A DNA stretch of 64,000 nt, taken from positions 5,001 through 69,000 of the forward strand of contig CAJNDS010002087.1 in NCBI GenBank assembly GCA_905221605.1, in the 5' to 3' direction. Positions 33,540 to 46,426 of the stretch are shown here, piece by piece. Position numbers and translations under genes: made by a program. The notes beneath the pieces are model-generated. The model ran no database searches. It was not told the origin of the DNA and saw only the letters and a program-made list of their open reading frames with translations. Source of the DNA: Symbiodinium natans (lineage: Eukaryota; Sar; Dinophyceae; Suessiales; Symbiodiniaceae). Each line of letters opens with the position of its first letter. The first letter of the stretch is position 1.

Positions 33540-35598
33540 GGTTCGCAGGGTTTCCGCTTGTTCCAGGAAGTTTCACTCGGTTCGACCCTTCAAGGAGAGT
33601 AGGGTGATGATGCGGAGTGGGTGAGAGTCAACCATAGCATAGTGGATGTGCAGGGGAAGGGCCGGCAGGTGCAGTGAACCCAAGTGGACGAGATCTGCGA
33701 AGTAGGTGCCTTAGAACCTGTCAACCGGAGCCCTGCTTCTCCAGAATCTGGCATTATCTTACATTCCAACCAACTGTGCCAGGAAAGAGCCTGCTAGGGC
33801 ATTCGGCCACTGAGAGACCCTGAAAAGCGATAGTTTTTTGGGTAGAGGGATTCTTGGGAACACGGACGGACTCTAGGACTTCTGTTTCAAGGGGGCATGG
33901 TGGCTTGTGCTGTTTCAAAAGTGTGTCGCCCTTGTATTGTATAGCTGTTCAGGTTCAGCACGCCCACAAACAGCAGAGACTGGAGAGTCGCGGACCCTGA
34001 ACTTCGAGCCCCCAAGTGAATGAACTGTCCTGAACAGGGTTTGGGGCCTTGTAAGCTCGGATTCGTCCTCGCATCTCCCAAGCAGGCCGGCAGAGGCCGA
34101 CGGAAGCCTTTGTCTTGGAGTGCGAGGTTACGGCTCACCAGGCGGCGGGCATAAGCATGACGCTCGGAGACGATGCTTGGGGGTCAGAGTTTAGGAGAGG
34201 TGGGAAAAGGTAAGGTTTTTCGAGGGAGCATAGGAGGCAGAAGCCGTGAGGTGGCATCACAGACCTTCTGAAGGTTCCGGCATGTGTTCTTGCTTGGTCA
34301 CAAGCTCTCCGTAGCCCAGAAGCCCCAAATTCCCGAGAGTCAAACTCTATCGGACTCTGTGAAAAGGGGAGGGTCTCGCACTGAATGCGCCGTGCACCCT
34401 GCGAAATGGACTTCAATTCAGCGAAGGCCGGAGGCAAGAAAATAGGAACCTCGGGACTGTCGGGAACCGCCCCAGGATCGCTACGGTCACCGTTGCTGCC
34501 GACGTGCTGACTTATGGTTCCTCCACGCTGTTCCTCTGCTAGGGGAGGGTCCAGGTTCTGGGCCTGAAAGCCTCCTCACGACAAAAAACGCACAGGAGCA
34601 GCATCAGCAGTCTTGTGATTCTGCTGAGTTTCACTTGCCTAGGAACGTAACCTGCCCCAAGCCCTACAGTTCGCCAAGAGGCCAACCCTTTACAACGATG
34701 CCCAAGTCTAGATGCCCTGGAATCTAGAAGCGTGAAAAGATGTTGCGACGAGACCTGCGCAGCAGCCATACGCACATGACCTCGCGTGCCCTTCCTGAAT
34801 GAGAGCCGAGGCTCTTTCACACCGATTCATCAGAGGCGCCCAAGACGACAGGTTCCGGGTGGTCCAACTTCGAGCTACCTGGCTGGAAGCTCCACCTCGA
34901 ATCCCTTTGCTGTAAGTTGCTGCGCTCAGAAAGCTGCAATGAGTGTCTGCTCTTTGCGCGCAGCGTTTCTTGTTGAAATTGTTTGAGGCATGGAGCTAGT
35001 TTAATGACAGGCCTGTTCCCCCCCTGGGCTGTTCCCCCCAGTAGCCTTTGTGCAAGGCTGGGCTGCGCCCCAGAGGTCAGCTGGCTGGCCATCAGCTCCC
35101 AGAACCTGGTACCATGTTCAGGGGATCGCGTTGAGTTGTGCGGCTAAGGGCGCACCAAGGTCTACACGTCACAGGTGTTGATGTTTTTCTTCAAGCTGCC
35201 TTATGAATTGAGGGTGTGGAGTGGGTGTGGGGTTGACTACTTACTCACTGCTGCGATTTTTCGCTTGAGTCGGAGAAGATTCAGGACGTTGTCCCTCGCG
35301 CGTTGTACCAAGCACGCATGACACGAGCGGCCACGTATCTGTCCCTGATGGTGTTCATTTGGAGCCTGTCTCCGCCCCTGCGAAACCGCGATACAAAGAG
35401 CAAGGACAAGGGAGATTAAATCCGGCTGATGGCCATCGACTGACGACACGCTGGCGGGCGTGTCCTACTTCGAGCCACCAACCGTTGAAATGTTGAAACA
35501 TACGCGAAAGCTGTCGACATGCTTTCCAAAAAGCAGAACCCGGTTGCCAATGATCTCTCTCTTGGCTTTGGAGCTTGCCGGCGCGGACATGCCAGTAG
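33540..35598. other. No firm gene
   Basis: A possible exon at about 34825-34910 ends in a GTAAGT-like donor, but two frames are equally open there and I cannot choose. Otherwise nothing recognised. Confidence 0.35.
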
Positions 35599-35937
35599 GG
35601 CTCATCTGGCACAGCCTATGCGCTCAAGATTGGAGACATCAAGTTCACGCTCAACGCAACACTGGCAACCACTCTGGCAATCAAGTGGCCAAAATCTGAG
35701 CCTAATTCAACACTTCGAACGAGATTCGCGCTCATGGTCTGCGACGTGGTGAAGTCACCTGGGAACTTCCCCTCCCCACCAGTCAATGAGCAGCGCTTGA
35801 GGCATGCAAGTTTGTGTTCTCTGTGGCCTACATGACAGAATCCCTGGCGCGGCGGACAGAGACAACGGATCTGAGCAACATGTTGGTTGATGTTGTGCGC
35901 AACGCCAGCAGGAAGGTGATCACAAAGTCAAGCATGA
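35599..35937 (+). CDS. Hypothetical exon, probably frameshifted near its end
   Basis: After GCCAGTAG the frame reads GSSGTAYALKIGDIKFTLNA, then TLATTLAIKWPKS, ALMVCDVVKSPG and a stop at 35833-35835. Near 35808 the protein-like reading switches to another frame (FVFSVAYMTESLARRTETTD, SNMLVDVVRNASRKVITK), so an indel or an unseen splice lies there. The regular alternation suggests beta strands. Family unknown; pseudogene possible. Confidence 0.35.
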
Positions 35938-36069
35938 AAATAGGCCCTCAAGCCCCAACCCTAAACCCTAAGCCGCAAAACCAAGGAACGGCCATCTCCA
36001 CTTCACGGGGCAAACTGCAGACAGCGGCGGCGTTTCCGTTGCGGAGGAGAGGCGCGAGCCGCCATTGAG

Positions 36070-37910
36070 TTTTACAGATGAGTTGTTGGGGGCTCAGGAC
36101 CTTTTGAGAAGGCGTTTCAGGGTTACGTTATTAAAGCAATATTTTCCTGTTCTTATCATACTTGATTTGTTTCGTTTTTTGATTGTTACTATTACTATAC
36201 TACCATCTCAAGTTGACTTTGAGGCGGGAGCGGGACTCCCTTGAATTTCCGTTGTGGTTGGAATTTCCTGCACAGCTTGCTCAACATAGGGCTCAGGGCA
36301 GTTCATTCTCATTCATACGCCCTCAGGTTCTATGGCCAGGATGGGGCAGTGTGCGCAGTGTCTGCGTGGAAGGCCAACAAGAGGCGCCTTTGGCACACGA
36401 GACGTTAGATGGCACGATGTTCTTCCCCCCCCCCCCCCCCCCGACCCCAGAAATGCCGCGCTGCCTGTTTCGCCCGCAAACTTCTTTCCTCACCACCCTT
36501 AAGGCTTTAGAGTCATTGTCGGGCCCCCTTGGTGAAAGCCTACGGTCAGACTCCCCGGACCCAAGCCGCCAACGCTGCTTGCCAGATTGGGCGAATGGTA
36601 AGGCCTCTACTTTCACATCCAATCCGGGCCGGATCGACATGTACTACCCAACCCCAAAAGCAATGTGCAGACCTTCATTCAGATAGCTGCCTGTGCAATG
36701 CCCCTCACACTACCCACAACATACCGATGCCCCTTGCAAGACGCCACGAAGCGGCCCATCCGCACTCGAAGCCGCACATGCCACGAGCACAGAACCCGAC
36801 AGAGTTTGGGGGTCCACGTTCTTGCAAGGGGCCTCCCGTGTTGTGAGATCCTGTCAACTAGGGTAAGATGCGGGACTCTTTGAAGTAGTTGCATATTTCT
36901 GCTCAAGCCACCGCAGCCAAAAAAACACGATACCCACCCGGTTCTTGGTGGTCCACAAAGCCCAAGTAAGTCAACCCTACTCGTAAGCGCTGGTGCAGGC
37001 ATTCGAACTGCAAGACAGCCCTTTTTGGCACTGCAGGGCAAATCACCACATCTCGGTTGATTTCATGACGCACGGATTCGGGATGGTCTTCGTCGATATA
37101 GTAGGCATGAAGGCATACTCTGGGGATCGCTTGCACAGTGTTAGACACAGGGGTACGCGAGGTATCAGACGACCTTTGTTGCCATTCGACCTCGTCCTTG
37201 GTCCACCCTGGAGCAGCCAGGACGAATCAGAGGATGCACATAGGGGGGCCTCACTAAGTAGGCATTCACGAAAATGCGATCATCCTGCCCTCAAGTTCTA
37301 GGTGCGCTAAGCAGAGGCGGAGAACACAAGAGCGGACTTGATGTCGCACTGTGAACATGTTCCTTCGTTAGGTGGGCTTTTTGAACTAAAAACAGGTCAG
37401 TGGAGCAGCAGGCGGCCATCCGTGACTGCTTCTGTGCACACAAACTGAAAGAAGCAGGATGTGTGCACAAATAAACTGTTTGTTGAAAACATGCCTAGCC
37501 ACCCAGCATCACACAAAATCTACATAGTCTCATGGTTCAAGCACCCGGTAGTCATGTTCGCGGTCCATGGCCTTCTTGGGACGTCCAAAAGGATGTGCAA
37601 GTAAAGTAGTCGGGGGTTAGGGTTTAGGGTTTGCCAGCACCCACGGGAGTCCGGATGCAAAAAAGGGTTTAGGGTTTAGGGTTTGGGGAGTCAGTGCGCA
37701 TCTGAGAAGTCTCTGAATAGTAGTCCGTAAAACGGCTTTCCATGTGTCAGCCACAAGCCAGCAACCACATGGTACCATTGCAGGAGACATAGCAGCAGCA
37801 ACCTTCTAATCTGAGCCGCTGTCCACAAATTGAGAGAACACCACCTACAACGTCCTTGCCAAAAAGTCGCCGTTCAATCAGCTAGTTGAAGGGCTGCGAT
37901 CTTAGCGCAG
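36070..37910. other. No convincing gene; two telomere-like tracts
   Basis: Frames at 36183-36686 and 36993-37301 are open but unrecognised, and the opposite strand is open over 36903-37148. TTTAGGG-like tracts lie at 37617-37632 and 37664-37684. A C18 tract lies at 36425-36442. Confidence 0.4.
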
Positions 37911-38189
37911 ATTTTTCGGAAAGACCGTTCCCGTGAGGTACCACCTGAGCGGGGTTTCGACGAGCATTGGCGAGGAGCTGCATCCCCTTGTGCCGCAGAA
38001 GCCTGCGGAGCAGGGCCTCATGAAGCCGTGGAAACTGGTCAAACATTCTGGGGCCGAAAGGATGGGAAGCTGAGTCTGACGACAACTGAAGTGATGGTTG
38101 TGGCAGTAGCCATCGTAGTCGTAGCTGCAGCAGAGGCAGCAGCAGTGTTGGCCGTGGCTGGTGGGATGCTTTTCCATCTGAAGAAGTGA
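37911..38189 (+). CDS. Terminal exon of a single-pass membrane protein, hypothetical
   Basis: After an AGCGCAG acceptor, one frame runs without stop to 38189. It reads DRSREVPPERGFDEHW, later KLSLTTTEVM, then a hydrophobic stretch (VVAVAIVVVAAAEAAAVLAV) followed by GGMLFHLKK and the stop. One transmembrane helix with a short basic cytoplasmic tail is the simplest reading. The Val/Ala-rich stretch derives from GTAGCN-like codons, so a composition artefact is possible; a minus-strand frame is also open here. Confidence 0.35.
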   Translation: MFRKDRSREVPPERGFDEHWRGAASPCAAEACGAGPHEAVETGQTFWGRKDGKLSLTTTEVMVVAVAIVVVAAAEAAAVLAVAGGMLFHLKK

Positions 38190-41097
38190 TCAGGAGCAGC
38201 AAGCTGACGTTTTGGCAGTTCTGAGATTTGACGTGTGTCAGCTAACCTGAAAAGCAGCTCAGGACCTACACCATGGCGTGCGACGTCAGCGGCGCGGGCT
38301 CGGCGGCGACGTTCTCCTTTGATCGCATCTTGAGCATGGGACGCTTGGCAAGCGCTCTGTAGCCTCCAAACTCCTGACAAAAGGGATTTCGTTCCTGCAA
38401 GAATGCCGGCGTACTCCAACTGCACGAAAAAAGACATGCAAAAACGTGGGGCCCACAGCGTACCTGTCCGAAGCCCTAAACCCGGCCTGGCCTTATTGAA
38501 CCTTGAGCTCTGACCCGAAAGCCTAAGGGTCTACTGGGCATGCGCACGTAAGACCTGTGCGTTCCGCCGAATGTCACATTGGCAGAATGTTCAAGTCTTG
38601 ACACGAATCTGTGTAGAAGAGCTTAGTTGTAGAGTAGGGCGCGGGTTAACCTTTTTGGGGCAATGTAATCCCATTATAATCCCGAAGGTTACCCTTTAGT
38701 TCCCCTAGGTACTGGCCAACTAGGGGAGGTCATAGTACACATCCAGGATTACACTCCATGCCTCGATATACCGCACTCAAGCCCTTCCAGGATTTCTGGC
38801 AGGGCATTCCGTTTTGGAGATCGGTGCAGAAGGAGAGAGCCTCGCTCTTGCTTTGGCTCATAAAGCATCTCGAGATTCGGGACTTGGTTCCAGGTTCAGG
38901 TTGCGAAGTGCAGGATTCGGAGATTGGTCCAACCGGGAGGGCCTTCATATACCGAGGAGGCGTTCATCACAACAGCAGCAATAGATGCGCCTGGCCTCTC
39001 TTGACTGCATTGTCTTGACTGATTGTGTCTCTCGGCGGACAACCCTGCACAGTGCCTCCATAAACTCACTGTGGCCTTAGCCCCACGGCCTCCTGCAAGG
39101 CTCTGCACGATCTCTGCAAGCCCTGCAAGCCTCAACTGAGGATCACCGTGGCACCTTCCAGCTCTCTGAGTGTCTCGGCACATTTGCTGGGGAGACACGC
39201 AGGTTCCCCTCAGAACCCTGTATTCTTCCAAGATAGGCTACCCAAAGCAGTCACCCGTCCTAGCAGAAAAGGCCCCTAGAGGTGCGTAAGGGTAGAGCAT
39301 GGATCACGGCCTGGATGTTGCCGAAGAGCAGTCCACCCTCGGAAAGGTGCTACAGTAGACCTCTTTTCCTACCAAAACAAGGAACCATACTAGCCAGTAG
39401 GCTTCTCCTGTAGGATGGGACTTCAGGTGAGTTTGAGACACGTCGCTCAAGTCATACCTCTGTGTGTGGTTCAGAAGGCAAGCTCGGTTGTGACTGAACC
39501 CCAAGCCCCAAGCTGCAACGACCGGAGTTGTAAGATAGACTCCAAACTCTGTCGCGGGTGGAACTAGTGAAAGATATCTTGCTTTCGATGGTAGGCTTGT
39601 GCCGAGCATTGGACTTGATACAAATCCAAGGGTTCCATGGACTCCAAGCAAAGAGGGGCCGGTGCACACCCACTTGCATTTCAAACGGTGCATTGAATCA
39701 GCTGCCATGTGCCCTGCCTGCGGTACCGACCTGGAGATCTCCTTTCGTAGCCAAGAACCGCCGAATTTCCTTCCCCGAGTCTCTTGTTCGCAAACCACAG
39801 GGAGGACAGAGCTGAGGCGCGCTCTTTGACACACTGGATACCTCCGGCTCCTCCAGGAAGGCAGGCCGCTCACGTACGCAATGTTGGATCAGAGCAAATG
39901 ATCGCATAAGCGGGGTGCAGCGGAAGCCCTAAGTGTGAGTGATGTTGGTGTCAATACCCCAAGCAGGGTGATAATTTGGGCAACAAACAACCTTGAAACT
40001 AGGCATGTCGCTGGACCCAAAGTCTGTAGCGTAGGCCATCACCCTGGACTGCCGGGTGTTCGGCGTCTTCCCAGATCCTTCGCTACCACCTGTGGCTCGG
40101 AAGCCCATGCTATCAGGCTTTCGGTGCTTTGTAGGAAGTTTGGGGCTGAGGGTGTAAGGTTAAGGCACTCGGGGCACGGGGTCTATACTTCAAAGATCTG
40201 GTCTTAGAGGCCGTGTGCGTTTTTGGGATGCTAGTGACGGATACCACCTCATGGCGGGATCTGCCAGGTTCTGTTGCCACATGTTTTTGGTAGGACACAC
40301 TCTCGTGCGCCCTGCGTTTTTTGGGGTTTTCTTGGAGGGGGGAGTTGGGAATATCCATGTTGGGAATATCCATGACACTTTTTGGGGCGGGGGGGGGGGG
40401 GGGGGGCAGTCCAAGCCCAAACATTCCCCAAATCCTCTCTTGCCTAAAACTTTAAAGCCCAAGCATCCCCAAAGCAGTCCACGCCCAAACATTCCCAAAA
40501 ACCCTTAACCCCAAACCCTGAATCTTGCCGTGGCTAGTCGGGTGGCAAAAAAACCCTGAATCCTCTGCCCTTTTCACTTCTGCTAATGTTGGCATTCCGC
40601 CTGGTGCCAATGTCTTCAGCAAACTTTGGCTTTCAGAAAAGATGTTCTGAGATGTGTGCTTCGGTTCTGAACTCTGAGGTTTGGGGCCCGACACATGCAA
40701 GCCCAACAAGGACCCCATAAACATAAACCTTAAAATAGTATACACAACTTTTGAGTTTTCGTCCCTTTCAAAACAAGGCTCCCGCCTAGGCGAAACACTC
40801 CAAATCACTAAAAGCGCCCGCCCTTCGAGGAATCTGTGCTGTGTCTTCCTGGTTCCCAAAACAGGAATGAGTCTAAAACCTAAGTCTTTTTGCACTTTCA
40901 AACTTGAGCACATCCAACGCGTGCCAAAAAAACGCAGGGCACACCAGAGCGCGTCCTACCATGTTTTTTGCGACCAGTGCTGTAGAGTTTGGAAGCCTAG
41001 TTATTGAATGTGCCTTTTGTCTGCAGCCTGTGGAATGCCAACCAAGCTGCCGCAAGCCCCCCCCCATAAGAGTCCCTAAACCCTCAACCCCGAAAAG
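38190..41097. other. No convincing gene
   Basis: A 189-codon minus-strand frame (39304-39873) and a plus-strand frame at 38758-39018 have no recognisable features. A G19 tract lies at about 40388-40406. Degenerate C-rich telomere-like words occur at 40420-40520 and 41070-41095. Confidence 0.4.
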
Positions 41098-41181
41098 GTG
41101 CACACGGCACTGTCCATCGAAGTGCAAGACACCATGTGCTGGGTGCCGCAGACCGTCAAGGCATGGCCCTATAGAAAACTT
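41098..41181 (+). CDS. Internal exon of an unknown gene
   Basis: A C-rich telomere-like stretch ending in CCCCGAAAAG precedes GTG CAC. The exon reads VHTALSIEVQDTMCWVPQTV then KAWPYRKL and ends CTT|GTATGT in phase 0. The following intron would begin with an AT run and the long TG microsatellite. Long open frames running through the microsatellite are artefacts. Confidence 0.45.
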
Positions 41182-41192
41182 GTATGTAAAAG

Positions 41193-42031
<839 letters not shown>

Positions 42032-42440
42032 CATGTGTAAAAGTATTGTTCATCTATATGTATATCATACAATTGTTCTGCATGTTTAGACTACAAGATA
42101 TATATATATATGCATATCTATATATGTGCCAGATACCATATGGTATATCTTGTATGTTACGTGTTTCAAGTTATGTATCATGCATGTTATTGTGTAGATA
42201 TGCATCTACTTCTTGCTTATTTGTCGTATAGTCTACAATATATACATGTTCTGTTTTATGCTCTACTTTGTATCCTATTTTGAGAGAGACATAATTTCTA
42301 TTCTGCCGTGCCGAGCTTCGTGACTTCGTGTAGATGGGCATATGTCTTTGTATGGAAGCCCGGACCTTGATTCCAGACACTCAGGTCAGGCCAGGGAGCT
42401 AGGCTTGGACACGGGTGGAGGAGCATGATTATTTGTTGGT

Positions 42441-43460
42441 GAGTCTTCTCGATTTGCGTTTGCCGAGTTTGTGCCTTCGCGGAAGCCGCAGCCCCCACGA
42501 AGGAAGCGTCTTCTTATGGAAGAGGTTTGGAAGGATCTACCGGAATCTACCGCAGTCTTGAAGCGAAGCACCCAGCACCCAAAGAATCTAAACTAATGCT
42601 CAAGGCCCACTCTGAATCCTGACGCGGGAGTTGCTTAAAACCTCTCCTCCTTTCCAGGCGGTGGCTGTGCCAGACATCACCGCAACCTCTGAGGCGCCAT
42701 CTGTTCAGGGTAGTGGTCGTCGTCCGGTCCTTGGGCTGATGATGGCGTTGGGAAGTGGGTGTAGGACACACCTATGAACCCCGAGCCTTGCACCCCAAAA
42801 AACTAAAGATTCAAAGAATCAATCCCTTGAACTCTTTGAGTCCCTCAAGTCGGCGGGCTGAGACCTGCGTTGCGAGGCACAGTGTCGCTCGCGATGCCGG
42901 GCAGATGCGACGTGCGCGAATTATCACTTCAACGGCCAATGCAGGAGGCCGGATTGTAATGTTTCAGGATTTAGGGTTTGGGGGGGGGGGGGGGGGGGGG
43001 GAAGGGTTGCTCTGAGGGGCGTCGAGGCGTATCGGGAACGTTGCTTACATCCATGACGACTTTCTTGGCAGTTTTTGGTTCATTAACCTGGGAACAGTAA
43101 GCAGGGTTCTCGTGGGCCAAGGGAGTGTGCAGGTTTTGGTGCACTTTGTTTGGGGGCCTCCTGCCTGACGGCTGGCTACATCTGGTATGGATCCACCGCA
43201 TAGAGCAGGGAACCCCAAAGGACTCACGGTATCTCGCCACAAGAACTCAGCAAGATGAGTGTTGCGGCCATGGGTGCTCACGGCCAAAAAAGCTGCCTTT
43301 GATACGGCACATAAGTTTGGCGAGCCTCAGCTAAGTCCCAACTCCTGAAATCCCTGGCAGGTACGATGTTCGTTCCGATGGGCAGTCAGTGACTGTCAAT
43401 GCCAAAGTAACGAATTGCACCAATGACGGCACCTGCAACCCTCCCGCATCGGTGGGCTGA
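42441..43460 (+). CDS. Exons of a secreted Cys-rich protein with PAN/Apple-like segment
   Basis: Four protein-like segments lie in order. (1) 42441-42596 reads SSRFAFAEFVPSRKPQPPRR and MEEVWKDLPESTAVLKRS. (2) From 42658, after TCCTTTCCAG, AVAVPDITATSEAPSVQGSG. (3) 42863-42960 reads LRCEAQCRSRCRADATCANY then HFNGQCRRPDCN, a PAN/Apple-like cysteine pattern, followed by a phase-0 GTTTCA donor and G-rich telomere-like sequence. (4) 43361-43460, after CCCTGGCAG, YDVRSDGQSVTVNAKVTNCT and a stop. PAN modules bind protein or carbohydrate outside the cell. Segments 1 and 2 run to stops without a clear donor, so whether all four form one transcript is open. Confidence 0.45.
42978..43002. repeat. G homopolymer after telomere-like word
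   Basis: GGATTTAGGGTTTG then more than 20 G residues, directly after the PAN-like exon. Length is unreliable in sequencing. Confidence 0.8.
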
Positions 43461-44187
43461 GTGTGTACGGAAAATATCTCAAGCAGTCTAGTTGCCAAGA
43501 TAGGCTCTGTGAATTCTCCTTGTTGGGGGGCACACGGGCGCGGACACCAGCTTCAACTCACAGGGTGTGAGAAGCATCCGAAAGAGGGTCCCAGGACAGT
43601 TCTATTCAGACTTGCTAGGGGTCGTTTAAGGGGACGGCCACCCATCCAGGCGGCGAATTACTCGGGACATCTCAGGACTCATGCTCTTGTAGCCCCGAAG
43701 CAGGGCAGGCGGCACTTGGGGTTTGTGGATCTTAGCCGTTAATTGAATCGGAAAAGCAAGGAGGTTTGCAAACATCTGGAAGTCTTACAGCTTACAGACA
43801 ACTTGGGCAAGAAAGAAGGCTGGGTTTCAGTATTCTTTTGCCCCGAAACCTTGGATTTTGCCAAGCTTTCTTGAAGCCTGAACCTCGAATCCGAATCTCA
43901 AGGCATGAGCGTGACCCATTCCCATTGGTTCCTCTCCGGCATCTACTGTCCGCTTGGCCGGTCGGTCGCGACGGGCCACATCGTGTACTTGAGGGAGCAC
44001 ATCACCTCACAGGAGAGCCAAAAGCACCCCAAAGCATGCCCTGAGTTGGCTTGGTGTAAGGATTTAAGGGGGATGGTAGGACCACTTTAGGGGTCTGGGT
44101 ACAGTACAGACCCGACTCAAAGTACATTTGCGCACAGGGCACGCTTCGGTTCGTGTTGAAGTCGTGTCTAGGACGTATAGATAGGGT

Positions 44188-44409
44188 TTGAATTCAACGG
44201 ATGTCACGCCGACGCACGGCGGCGCAGCTGTGGATCAGCGTAAGACCGGTTTTAGACACTCATCCCGCCTCCAGACTCCACTGGTCGCAAAGAAAGTTCA
44301 ATCGTACAAACCACGCACGCCCAAGCGCGAAGCTTCAAGCGCTTCGAACTCCGGTGTTAGGACCGGAAGTATCTTCGCCGCAAGCAACCTGGAGATGGTT
44401 GCGATGCTG
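44188..44409 (+). CDS. Hypothetical exon
   Basis: The open frame ends ATG CTG|GTGAGT, a strong donor. The readable 3' half is SSASNSGVRTGSIFAASNLE then MVAML. The 5' boundary is unclear; a donor-like GTAAGA at 44239 may split it. An adjacent frame at 43905-44010 (SHWFLSGIYCPLGRSVATGH) may be a preceding exon. Confidence 0.35.
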
Positions 44410-44604
44410 GTGAGTGGGCTTTGCTCGCCACGTCGCCTGGTGACTACGTGAACAAGGTGTTCGGAGGGCTAGGGGCAGGGCTAGGGGCATCCAGTGGTAG
44501 GAGTTTCCAAGAGTGGCAGATCGTGTCCAAGCACTTTCAGTCCCAAACATGAGAAGTAGTAGAATTTATCGTAGCCGTAGAACCCTAAACACTAAACCGT
44601 GTAG

Positions 44605-44741
44605 GACTCTGTGAGTTGGTCGGGTGGTACTGCAACCTTGGGCAGGCCTTGGGCATCTACGAGCTTCGCGGCACGGTGCTCGCGTGCATCGCGAGCTCTG
44701 CCATGGACCGCGCCCTCATGCAGTGCTCCACGAAGGCCGAA
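44605..44741 (+). CDS. Internal exon of an unknown gene
   Basis: A CCCTAAACACTAAACC tract precedes GTGTAG|GA. The exon reads CELVGWYCNLGQALGIYELR then GTVLACIASSAMDRALMQCS. It ends GAA|GCAAAC, a GC donor, in phase 0. Four cysteines and a helical profile are visible. The flanks are telomere-like, as for most exons in this half of the window. Family not recognised; it may continue the exon at 44188. Confidence 0.55.
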
Positions 44742-44778
44742 GCAAACCAAAACCCTATAGGGTGTTGGGTTTAAGGCT

Positions 44779-44817
44779 CGGGGGGGGGGGGGGGGGGGGG
44801 GGGGGGGTGGGGGGGGG
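44779..44817. repeat. G homopolymer tract
   Basis: About 28 G, a T, then 7-8 G, in the intron following the exon at 44605. Confidence 0.85.
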
Positions 44818-45588
44818 TGAAGATGTGAATCCGAAACACGAGGCGCTGTCGTTCATGGAAGAGCAGGCCGGCGCGGGGCTGGGATTCGGCAGACTTGGGG
44901 CCCCCTGACTCTTCACGAAGTCTACAGGTAGTGCCAGTAGTGCTGTGGAAGTTGGAAGGGCCAGGAGATAGTGGGCTTTTGCTGTCAAATCCGGAGGGGT
45001 CTCTACTTCATTGTAACGTAAGCACAGGAACCGCAACTTCCTTGGCTGAATCCTGATCATGTTTTGGCAGAGTTCAATCCAGAAGCATGTGCAGACAGCC
45101 CCAAAAGGAAGGCTAAAGCTCGAAGGGCAAGAAGGCAAGAGACGAGATTGCATTAAAACCAAGTACACGAAAGCACGAAAGACAGCTGAAAATAAGCTCA
45201 AGCTCAGCTCAGCTGTAAGAGCGGAGAACTCGGCAAGGGGCTTGATGCTAAGACCCATTCTTGGGAGTGCTTGCTGTAGACTTTCAAGTATGACGTCAGC
45301 ATCCCAGCTGTATGTGACCTTCGCCAAATGTCTCGTTGGGCTGAGTCGCCAAGCGGTGTTATGCTCAGTCGATGCCATAAGTAGCGATGCTTTGTTCATC
45401 ATACGTCATATGCCTGACAAGAGGTGCTGAGGTGCTCATTGAGTAGTTTTGTGTATCTGCCTAGTCTCCAAGCGACTGGTTTCTGACAGCCTTGCGTGAG
45501 CGGCATTGTGTCTGAAATCTGAAGCCCCTACACCAGGGCCATGCCCTGAGAGTTTACCAGGCCCTGGGTTTAAGCGCTGTTTTTGCAG

Positions 45589-45714
45589 GAGGCGGACGAG
45601 GGAGGCTTGCCGTCTTTGGTCCTGGACGACCCAGGGACACTTGAGCCGGCGGACTTTTGGCTTCACCCATGCGACTGCACCCTCAGCTGCACTTTTGTCA
45701 GCTCCAGGGTTTAG
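45589..45714 (+). CDS. Exon of an unknown gene, acidic then Cys-rich
   Basis: After GTTTTTGCAG the frame reads EADEGGLPSLVLDDPGTLEP then ADFWLHPCDCTLSCTFVSS. It runs into AG|GGTTTAGGG, where the telomere-like repeat itself begins at the exon edge; the stop at 45712 is encoded inside this TTTAGGG word. It is either a terminal exon ending in SSRV, or an internal exon with an unclear donor at the repeat. Confidence 0.5.
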   Translation, partial: EADEGGLPSLVLDDPGTLEPADFWLHPCDCTLSCTFVSSRV

Positions 45715-46426
45715 GGTTAAGGGTTAAGGCTTAGGGATAAGCATCCCCCTAAAATACGAACCCCCGTGCCAAGGCTGTTAAAGTGAGCTGACGCCCTCGA
45801 CAGACGACGATTTTTTCAGAAGGTTTGTGTTGTATCGTTCGCTTAGCTGCTCCATCTCCAACCCGGCTGTGAAAAGTCAGCCACAAGGCCTGAATAAGCT
45901 CCAAGCTTAGGAACTTAGCGTTTTGTGATTTAAGGTGTGGTGATTGGTGTAATAACTTATCATACCAGCGTAGCCCTCACTTCCCTTAGTACCAATAGCT
46001 CGGATTCACTAAGCGACCATAACCAGCCCGGCATAAACCGCCCCAAACCCCCATACACACCGAAACCTGACCACATCCCAGAAGAAGTTCCGGAACCTTT
46101 CTGGATTCCGGTCTCTGTTAAGCTCCCTGAGACAACCGGAACTTGCCCTGGACTAGGTGCCCCGACAGCATGGGGACCCGAGCTGCCCGTGGACCCGCAA
46201 ATGTTTGAGCATTTGCCGGTAGCCTGGCTGCACAATGCTGTGCGGATGGCAAAGGCCATAAGGACTAAGCACTCCAAGTTCAAGATCTCTCGCAAGCTGG
46301 GTCCCACTACATTCGAGAATCCCAGTGAATGCTCTGCAGTGTGCTCATCGAGTGTTTTCAGACTTGAGACCAAACTACGGCGCACGTGCTGAACGGTTGC
46401 CTACACCGCTACCCTGAACCTGAAAG

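Noticed and set aside
39304..39873. 189-codon minus-strand frame
   Set aside because: No recognisable motif; overlapping frames are open on the other strand and no supporting splice or start context was seen.
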